A stretch of DNA of 64,000 bases from Nostoc sp. MS1 (lineage in GTDB: Bacteria > Cyanobacteriota > Cyanobacteriia > Cyanobacteriales > Nostocaceae), in assembly GCF_019976755.1 (NCBI RefSeq), contig NZ_AP023441.1, positions 4,771,501 to 4,835,500 on the forward strand, given 5' to 3'. Both the position numbers and the translations under genes were made by a program. Below are positions 34,666-41,133 of this stretch, piece after piece. How positions within the stretch are numbered: the first letter of the stretch is position 1; each line of letters starts with the position of its first letter. The notes under the pieces are model-generated. The model searched no databases and had not been told where the DNA came from. It worked only from the letters and a program-made list of their open reading frames with translations.

Positions 34666-36345
34666 TTAAGATTTTATAATCTGGGATTTCTGCCATCGGT
34701 ATTTCTGCACTACTGTATGAACTTGCCACTCAGGATTGGGTTGGGGATAGTCTAAACGATAGTGTCCGCCACGGCTTTCCGTTCTAAAAGCAGCGCTTTG
34801 GAGAATTAAATAAGCAATATCGAGTAAGTTGCCAGTTTCTGCCCACAGCCGCAATTGGTGATCGATATCAGAAAAATTAAACCTGACTTGCTCGTTAGGT
34901 TGTAAAGATAAAAGAAACTGACTTAAAGGTAAATTGGCAAAATCTTCCTGCCACGATTCTACAGTAGCGATCGCCGCAGATAACGCAGACTGTTCTCGAC
35001 AAATACCCGCACTTTGCCAGACTAGACGAGGTAGCTTCTCTCTGAGTGTGGCTAACTGTGCTTGCTGATGTTGCCACTCGCGCTCATCAAGGTTAAATTC
35101 TTGCGTAGGTAGGGCTGGTGTTGCTGATGGTAACTTTACATCAGCCAACTTGATATTTGCTAACTGCGCTCCAAATACAATACATTCCAATAGTGAATTA
35201 CTGGCTAAACGATTAGCTCCGTGTACACCCGTACTTGCAGTTTCTCCCACTGCATACAACCCTGGTATATTGGTTTGATTCTGCAAATCGGTAGCAATTC
35301 CCCCCATCCAATAATGGGCGGCTGGGGCTACGGGAATTGGTTCATGAAAAACATCTATGCCCCAACGCTGACACACTTTAACGATGTTGGGAAAACGATG
35401 ACGAATCTGATCTTCGGGAATAGGGCGCATATCTAGCCACACATGGGCCGTAGCTGGATCAACTGCTGTACGTTGTAAATGACTAAAGATGGCTCGACTC
35501 ACTACATCTCTGGGCGCTAATTCTCCAGCCGGATGATAATCAAAAGCAAATCGCCGCCCTTCATTGTCTACTAGATGTGCGCCTTCGCCGCGAACAGCTT
35601 CACTGATGAGGAAACGGTCTGCACCAGGTTTAGTTAGGGCTGTAGGGTGAAATTGCACAAACTCCAAATCGCGGAGAATTGCCCCAGCCCGCCAAGCAAT
35701 GGCGACTCCATCACCTGTACTCACGGCCGGGTTAGTAGTTTGGGCGAATACCTGACCGCCGCCACCTGTTGCTAAGACCACAGCCCCAGCCCTAATCCAG
35801 CTAATAGCACCTTGATAAAATAGACTAATTCCCTGACAATGACCAGTTTGGGGTTCTAGCCATAAACTCAAAGCCAAAGCTTGTTGAATTACTTGAATAT
35901 TTTCACGGCGTAATACTTGGGCTGCGAGAGTGGTTGTTACTTCTCTTCCTGTAGTGTCGGCGGCGTGGAGAACACGGTTACGGGAATGGGCTGCTTCTAA
36001 TGTTAATGCTAAAGCTTGTCCATGACGGTCAAAAGCAACGCCTAAATTCACTAAAGATTTGATACAACTAGGAGCATGTTCCGCTAAAAACCTGACGGCT
36101 GCAACATCACACAAACCCGCCCCCGCCTGGAGTGTATCTTCAATATGTAATGCTGGTGAATCATCTGGGGCGATCGCAGCTGCTATACCACCCTGCGCCC
36201 AATCACTAGCAGATAACGCAACCGTTTCTTTGGTAATCAAACCAACTCGTAAGGATTCTGGCAAACACAATGCTGTATATAGTCCAGCCGCACCAGCACC
36301 GACTACTAAAACATCAAATTGGCTAGGAATATCTATCTTGGACAA
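34666..36345 (-). CDS. nadB: L-aspartate oxidase
   Basis: Flavoenzyme that converts aspartate to iminoaspartate, the first step of NAD synthesis. It has 559 residues. FAD-binding VVGAGAAGLYTALCLPE starts the protein; SASDWAQGGIAAAI, then EAAHSRNRVLHAADTTGRE, FVQFHPTAL and SEAVRGEGAHLVD are characteristic. AVGETASTGVHGANRLASNSL is a C-terminal FAD signature. The start is TTG at 36345; there is no in-frame ATG near, and a GGGAGTA repeat array begins 6 bases upstream, so there is no normal ribosome binding site. Confidence 0.94.
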   Translation of the reverse strand: MSKIDIPSQFDVLVVGAGAAGLYTALCLPESLRVGLITKETVALSASDWAQGGIAAAIAPDDSPALHIEDTLQAGAGLCDVAAVRFLAEHAPSCIKSLVNLGVAFDRHGQALALTLEAAHSRNRVLHAADTTGREVTTTLAAQVLRRENIQVIQQALALSLWLEPQTGHCQGISLFYQGAISWIRAGAVVLATGGGGQVFAQTTNPAVSTGDGVAIAWRAGAILRDLEFVQFHPTALTKPGADRFLISEAVRGEGAHLVDNEGRRFAFDYHPAGELAPRDVVSRAIFSHLQRTAVDPATAHVWLDMRPIPEDQIRHRFPNIVKVCQRWGIDVFHEPIPVAPAAHYWMGGIATDLQNQTNIPGLYAVGETASTGVHGANRLASNSLLECIVFGAQLANIKLADVKLPSATPALPTQEFNLDEREWQHQQAQLATLREKLPRLVWQSAGICREQSALSAAIATVESWQEDFANLPLSQFLLSLQPNEQVRFNFSDIDHQLRLWAETGNLLDIAYLILQSAAFRTESRGGHYRLDYPQPNPEWQVHTVVQKYRWQKSQIIKS

Positions 36346-36350
36346 TGTTA

Positions 36351-36385
36351 GGGAGTAGGGAGTAGGGAGTAGGGAGTAGGGAGTA
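36351..36385. repeat. Heptanucleotide repeat (GGGAGTA, 5 copies) before nadB
   Basis: Five perfect GGGAGTA copies end 6 bases before the nadB start codon (leftward gene). Five GGG runs with AGTA loops fit a quadruplex pattern on the plus strand. Three ATTACGA heptamers follow at 36390-36410, so two unrelated arrays are side by side. Confidence 0.9.
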
Positions 36386-36389
36386 GGTA

Positions 36390-36410
36390 ATTACGAATTA
36401 CGAATTACGA
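36390..36410. repeat. Heptanucleotide repeat (ATTACGA, 3 copies)
   Basis: Three perfect ATTACGA copies lie right behind the GGGAGTA array. It is part of the nadB leader. Confidence 0.8.
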
Positions 36411-36435
36411 ATTACCCATCCCCTTCTTTAATAAT

Positions 36436-36474
36436 AAGACTCCCACCCTCTGAGATAGAGAGTGGGTGAGTCTT
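36436..36474 (-). terminator. Hairpin terminator of psbU
   Basis: The outer arms AAGACTC/GAGTCTT and inner CCACCCTCT/AGAGTGGG can fold into a strong stem about 24 bases after the psbU stop. On the leftward strand it is followed by TTATTATT. This fits an intrinsic terminator. Confidence 0.65.
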
Positions 36475-36497
36475 GTTAACAGTAAATACAAAAGCAA

Positions 36498-36932
36498 TTA
36501 TCTGTAAATACCGTTGTTCAAGCGATCATCACCTTCGTTGAAGGCTGGTTCATAATCTGTAACTGTGAAGTTATCAAAATTAGCTTGTAAGATTTGTTTT
36601 TGGCGATCGCTCAATCCTGGCAGATCCAATACATCCTCTACTTTAGAGTAGGGAGCGTTTTGGATAATTTTCTTAGCCAGAGTGGGATATAAACCTGGAT
36701 ATTGTTGAAAAGCTCTGATATTGGTATTGTTCAAATCGACTTTTTTACCAAATTCAGTTGCTAGTTTTGCATCTGCCCGATTTAATCTTTCAGATTCAAC
36801 TGCCAAAACTGGCACTTGAGGAACCAAAAAACTTTGTAAACTAGCAGCTTGGGCATTCTGAGTTGTTCCCAACCATCCCCAGCAGCCCAGCAACAAACTA
36901 AATACTGTTAATAAACGCACCAATCCTTTCAC
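36498..36932 (-). CDS. psbU: Photosystem II extrinsic protein PsbU
   Basis: About 144 residues from the GTG at 36932 (translated MKGLVRLLTVFSLLLGCW); GAGGTG lies 8 bases upstream. The frame is open to an ATG at 36956, but that would put the binding site inside the gene. A signal peptide ends at AQAAS. The mature 12-kDa protein binds the lumenal side of PSII and stabilises the oxygen-evolving cluster. Helix-hairpin-helix-like parts are seen: KVDLNNTNIRAFQQYPGLYPTLAKKI in pieces (VDLNNTNIRAFQQYPG) and KVEDVLDLPGLSDRQKQIL. The C-terminus ends RLNNGIYR. Confidence 0.95.
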   Translation of the reverse strand: MKGLVRLLTVFSLLLGCWGWLGTTQNAQAASLQSFLVPQVPVLAVESERLNRADAKLATEFGKKVDLNNTNIRAFQQYPGLYPTLAKKIIQNAPYSKVEDVLDLPGLSDRQKQILQANFDNFTVTDYEPAFNEGDDRLNNGIYR

Positions 36933-37291
36933 GATTTTTTCACCTCTTTCCATCAAACTGAAAATAACAGCTTTAACAGTTATCAGTTAACAGTTATCAG
37001 TTAGCAGTTAAATTCTTGGGGGAAACACCCATTGCTGGTAGGCGTTGGTAGTTGGTGAAGCACCATACCATGTACCCTTGCTGACTGTTCACTGTTCACT
37101 GTTCACTGATCTGGCTCATTCAACACACAGCAGCCATCAGAAACTAATATACAGCTTATTAATGGCCACAATATTTGGTGTTTGTCAGTTGATAGTTGTC
37201 ATTAGTCATTAGTCCACAGTCAAAAGGTAAAAGACAGGAGTTAATATCATCTCCCCTTACTTCCTACTCCCTACTCCCCACTCACCTCGTA
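36933..37291. other. 359-base gap with short repeats
   Basis: It holds tandem GTTATCAGTTAACA-type words near 36975-37010 and three CTGTTCA copies near 37085-37106. It should carry the psbU promoter. C-rich TACTCCC-like sequence is found near 37261-37283. No gene is seen. Confidence 0.5.
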
Positions 37292-38074
37292 TTATGCTGT
37301 CAAGGCGGCTATTAAAAATAGGCTGTCTACCAAGATTGTGCTTAAAACTGCGCCACCAAAGGCATACCAGTGTCGCTGCTTTTGATTTAAGGGGATAGTT
37401 CCGGCTATGAGTAGTCCTAAACCCAGAATAACTGCCCAGCCTATACCCCAAGGTGTTTGCACTTGAGCAACAGCTGATTGTAAAATCGGTGATACATTTG
37501 CAGGTTCTACTAACATGATTTGCCGCCAATAGGGCATTAAATCTACTACATAAAAATATACATCTGTTAATACTGTGCCGAGTAAGGAACCTAGATAAAA
37601 CCAATTGCCTACTTTGCCCCAATTACGGTACAAACACCAACAGGCAAAAGGCAAACCTATAGATTCTACTGGTAAATGCCACAAGGGTTCCCAGCGTAGC
37701 CAACCCCAGTAAATTCCGCCAGCCAGCCAACTCCAGCTAAAGCCGAAAAGCAAGTCACCCCAAACATAGGTGGCTGGACGAGACATTAATTTAAAACTGA
37801 GCCATATCCAAAAGCCTGTCATCGCTAAACTAACAGCAGGTAGCGATCGCACTAATGGTGCTTCTATAAATACAGGCACTGATACCAGAAATACTGCTGC
37901 TGCAAACACTAGCCATGTTTGCCGAGAAACTAAGGCTAAGGGCAAAGAAGGAGAGGCTTCTAATGTAGATTCCAAATCTCTAATATTATTTTTCTGCCCA
38001 GCGTCGCTTTGCTGTAATTCTGTAATATCTGTTGTGGTAGAAGCTGCGTAAGATGCCAATGTATTATTAATCAA
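37292..38074 (-). CDS. Cyanobacterial integral membrane protein, DUF3120-like
   Basis: A 260-residue protein with a polar N-terminal tail of about 50 residues and six or so hydrophobic helices (for example TWLVFAAAVFLVSVPVFIEA, WVILGLGLLIAG-like regions and STILVDSLFLIAALTA). It is rich in Trp (GFSWSWLAGGIYWGWLRWEP). I believe it belongs to DUF3120, a family found only in cyanobacteria and of unknown function. The start would be TTG at 38074; no ATG is close, so the true start is uncertain. Confidence 0.8.
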   Translation of the reverse strand: MINNTLASYAASTTTDITELQQSDAGQKNNIRDLESTLEASPSLPLALVSRQTWLVFAAAVFLVSVPVFIEAPLVRSLPAVSLAMTGFWIWLSFKLMSRPATYVWGDLLFGFSWSWLAGGIYWGWLRWEPLWHLPVESIGLPFACWCLYRNWGKVGNWFYLGSLLGTVLTDVYFYVVDLMPYWRQIMLVEPANVSPILQSAVAQVQTPWGIGWAVILGLGLLIAGTIPLNQKQRHWYAFGGAVLSTILVDSLFLIAALTA

Positions 38075-38387
38075 AGTTTTAATAATTGTTACTAATCTTT
38101 ATATTACTCAAAATAACATACTCAATAATCCCCCCTGGGGGCATATTTATAATACCACGATTAAAGTGGGGAGTGGGGGAGGTGGGGAAGATGAGGGAGT
38201 GGGGGGAGATGGGGAGATGAGGAGGAAAAGCCACTGACAACTTAACTAATGACTATTAACTAATGACTATTGACTAATGACTATTGACTATGGACTAATG
38301 ACTAATGTGTTATTTTCCTGGGAGCTTATCTAGTTAGCTGTTTGTTTATTTAATTGTTTGTAGATTACAGCGATCGCAGGTAAAGTA
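38075..38387. other. 313-base gap with G-rich tract and heptamer repeat
   Basis: A G-rich purine tract (about 38167-38225, with at least four GGGG runs) fits a quadruplex pattern. Then TGACTAT/TGACTAA heptamers, the same as before pilC, cover about 38244-38307. The gap separates two divergent genes and must contain both promoters. Confidence 0.6.
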
Positions 38388-39350
38388 ATGACTTTATTCA
38401 AACGTCAGTGGTTCGTGCTAGTTAGTGTAGTATCGGCGGTTTTGTCGATAGTTGTGTTTCCTTTAGAGGTTTTTAGCGCCCCTCCTGGTTCGGTAGATAC
38501 TGGGGTGCAGCAGATGAATGTTTTCCAGGCGATTGTTTTGGGTTTTGTCCAGGGAATCACCGAGTTCTTACCAATTAGTAGTACAGCGCACCTCAAAGTC
38601 GTGCCTGTTGCCTTGGGTTGGGGTGATCCGGGGGTAGCTTTCACAGCTATTATCCAGTTGGGGAGTATTGCGGCTGTGCTGTGGTATTTTTGGGGGGATT
38701 TGACAAAGTTAATCGGCGGAGCCACAAGAGCGATCGCCTCCAAAAATTACGAAGATTATGATTTGCGTCTATCTTTAGGCATAATTTTGGGAACGATACC
38801 TATCGTATTTTTCGGATTATTAATTAAAAAATTTATCCCCGATTTTGATAATTCACCCATTAGAAGTTTAAGTGCGATCGCTATTGCCTCAATAGGAATG
38901 TCATTATTATTGGGGGTGGCAGAAAAATTAGGCAAACGTGAGCGAGATTTTGAACATCTGACAATGCAAGATGGGTTGTTAATGGGTTTAGCCCAATCAC
39001 TGGCTTTAATTCCCGGTGTCTCTCGTTCTGGTTCCACCCTCACAAGTGGTTTATTTATGGGTTTACAACGGGAAACAGCCGCCAGATTCTCGTTTTTGCT
39101 AGGGATACCCGCTATTACTTTGGCTGGGTTAGTAGAGTTAAAAGACGTTGTAGGAGAAGGTATAGGCGATGGGGGATTACTGCCGCTAATTGTTGGCGTG
39201 ATTTCTGCCACCATTTTTTCTTATATTGCGATCGCTGGCTTACTCCGCTTTCTCAAAACTCAAAGTACCTGGGTGTTCATTTGGTATCGATTAGCCTTTG
39301 GCATAGCCATCTTAAGCGCAATTAATGCTGGGGTTTTGCAGAATAGGTAG
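38388..39350 (+). CDS. uppP: Undecaprenyl-diphosphatase UppP (BacA)
   Basis: Integral membrane phosphatase that recycles the lipid carrier for peptidoglycan and O-antigen synthesis. It has 320 residues, some 45 longer than usual because of an N-terminal hydrophobic extension that looks like an added signal or membrane helix (WFVLVSVVSAVLSIVVFPLE). The two catalytic motifs are present: QGITEFLPISSTAHLKV and PGVSRSGSTLTSGLFMGL. Eight hydrophobic helices follow the family pattern. It is followed by repeat-rich intergenic DNA. Confidence 0.95.
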   Translation: MTLFKRQWFVLVSVVSAVLSIVVFPLEVFSAPPGSVDTGVQQMNVFQAIVLGFVQGITEFLPISSTAHLKVVPVALGWGDPGVAFTAIIQLGSIAAVLWYFWGDLTKLIGGATRAIASKNYEDYDLRLSLGIILGTIPIVFFGLLIKKFIPDFDNSPIRSLSAIAIASIGMSLLLGVAEKLGKRERDFEHLTMQDGLLMGLAQSLALIPGVSRSGSTLTSGLFMGLQRETAARFSFLLGIPAITLAGLVELKDVVGEGIGDGGLLPLIVGVISATIFSYIAIAGLLRFLKTQSTWVFIWYRLAFGIAILSAINAGVLQNR

Positions 39351-39701
39351 GGACTCAATCAGTTGACAGTTGACAGTTTACAGTTATTTCCATTGTGGGC
39401 TGTTGACCGTACTAATTTTAGATTTTAGATTTTAAATTTTGGATTATTTTTGGTTCAAGCCCTGCCCCTAGTGGGCAGAACAAATCGCGCTGCTTCGTCA
39501 ATCCAAAATCTCCAAGCTGCATCCCCTTGTGGGTGCAGTCAATCCAAAATCGTCAATCCAAAATCTAAAATTGTTTGACTGTGGACTATTGACTATTGAC
39601 TGTTGACTGAGACTTCTAATCATCATTTATGTTCTAAATCCTACTGCCATTAGTCTATATTCATAAGTAGTGACTACTTATGAAGACTTGGCTTTTGACT
39701 C
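39351..39701. other. 351-base gap with repeated words
   Basis: It contains GACAGTTGACAGTTTACAG near 39363, several TCAATCCAAAATC words (39500-39563), and GACTATTGACTGTTGACT heptamers at about 39576-39611. The last 40 bases hold a perfect palindrome (39660-39684). No gene is seen. Confidence 0.6.
39660..39684. promoter_or_regulatory. Perfect 25-bp palindrome before the radical SAM/PDZ gene
   Basis: The arms TTCATAAGTAG and CTACTTATGAA are perfect (11 bp) around a TGA centre. The right end is 17 bases before the ATG at 39702. It may be an operator or a hairpin in the leader that affects translation. Confidence 0.5.
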
Positions 39702-41042
39702 ATGGCTGGCATTCTTCCTGCCCGTATTACTAAAGTTTTACCCGATTCGATCGCTGCTGAAATTGGCTTTGAGGCGGGGGATGCGATTGTAGCTATTAAT
39801 GGTACACCCCCGCGCGATTTAATTGATTATAAATTTTTATGCTCTGATGAGTTTCTAGAATTAGAAGTTTTGGATGCCTCCGGCAAAACTCATCATATAG
39901 AAATTGAGAAGGAATATGACGAAGACCTGGGGTTAGAATTTGAAACTGCGTTGTTTGATGGTCTGATTCAGTGCAATAATCGCTGTCCGTTTTGTTTTAT
40001 TGACCAGCAGCCCCCAGGTAAGCGTTCCAGTCTGTATTTAAAAGATGATGACTATCGGTTGAGCTTTTTGTATGGCTCTTACTTAACTCTTACCAATTTA
40101 CCCCAAAGCGAATGGCGCAGGATTGAACAGATGCGCCTGTCTCCCTTGTATGTATCCGTTCATGCTACGGAACCGGATGTGAGAGTGAGGCTATTAAAAA
40201 ATCCCCGTGCGGCGCAAATATCGGATCAGTTGCGATGGTTCCAAGAAAGAAGGTTGCAAATCCATGCCCAAGTAGTAGTTTGTCCTGGTATAAATGATAG
40301 CAAACATTTGGAACAAACACTACGGGATTTAACGTCATTTCATGATGGGGATGTGCCTACCGTTGCTTCAGTTGCAGTTGTACCAGTCGGGTTAACTAGA
40401 TTTCGTCCCGCAGAAGACGAACTCGTACCTGTGACTAGGGAAAAAGCCCAAGAAGTGATTGCCCAAGTGCGATCGCTTACTCAAGAATTTCGCCAAAAAT
40501 TTGGTTCTAACGTAGCTTGGTTGGCAGACGAATGGTTTTTGATTGCAGGTGAGGAATTACCCAGCGAAGCCGAGTACGAAGAATATCCACAAATTGATAA
40601 TGGCGTAGGTTCCATTCGGTTATTTCTCAAACAATTTGCGGAAACTGCAACACAATTATTACCAGCAAAAATTGACGAGCCAAAAAAGTTAACTTGGGTG
40701 GTTGGTAATGCTGTAGAAAAAGCTTTTCAACCAATTCTCGCCAGATTAAATGCTGTAGAAGGATTGGAAGTAAGTATGAAAGCTTTATCTAGTGATTACT
40801 GGGGACAAGCTATTAGTGTTACCGGATTAATTACAGGTCATGATTTACTGTTAAATCTCAAAGGTCAAGATTTAGGTGCAGGAATTTTGCTACCTAAAGT
40901 CATGCTCAAACATGGAGAACTAGTTTTTTTAGATGATACGACTGTTGAGGAAGTAGCCCAACAATTACAAACTAAAATTTTTCCAGTAGCCGGAGTAGAA
41001 GAACTTATAAATACTTGCATTACTGATAGTGTAAGCATTTAA
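39702..41042 (+). CDS. Radical SAM/PDZ/DUF512 protein (TIGR03279 type)
   Basis: A 446-residue protein. Residues 1-75 are PDZ-like (ITKVLPDSIAAEIGFEAGDA, then IVAINGTPPRD). The cluster-binding motif is CNNRCPFCFIDQQP, a CxxxCxxC typical of radical SAM enzymes, followed by LRKSLYLKDDDYRLSFL-like sequence (LYLKDDDYRLSFLYG). The C-terminal half (about 230-440) is DUF512-like, with GAGILLPKVMLKHGE near the end. The family was described as a cyanobacterial FeS oxidoreductase of unknown function; similar proteins occur in clostridia. Reaction and substrate are unknown. Confidence 0.9.
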   Translation: MAGILPARITKVLPDSIAAEIGFEAGDAIVAINGTPPRDLIDYKFLCSDEFLELEVLDASGKTHHIEIEKEYDEDLGLEFETALFDGLIQCNNRCPFCFIDQQPPGKRSSLYLKDDDYRLSFLYGSYLTLTNLPQSEWRRIEQMRLSPLYVSVHATEPDVRVRLLKNPRAAQISDQLRWFQERRLQIHAQVVVCPGINDSKHLEQTLRDLTSFHDGDVPTVASVAVVPVGLTRFRPAEDELVPVTREKAQEVIAQVRSLTQEFRQKFGSNVAWLADEWFLIAGEELPSEAEYEEYPQIDNGVGSIRLFLKQFAETATQLLPAKIDEPKKLTWVVGNAVEKAFQPILARLNAVEGLEVSMKALSSDYWGQAISVTGLITGHDLLLNLKGQDLGAGILLPKVMLKHGELVFLDDTTVEEVAQQLQTKIFPVAGVEELINTCITDSVSI

Positions 41043-41133
41043 AACTTCAAACTCAGTCTTTTCGCCGATGTAAATTGCTATTAATTTACTTCATAAATAA
41101 TAGGAAAACATTAATTAGCAGGGGATATATATA

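Noticed and set aside
37257..37622. 121-codon frame overlapping the DUF3120-like gene
   Set aside because: Shadow frame on the same strand in a different phase, with Cys-rich content and no membrane pattern.
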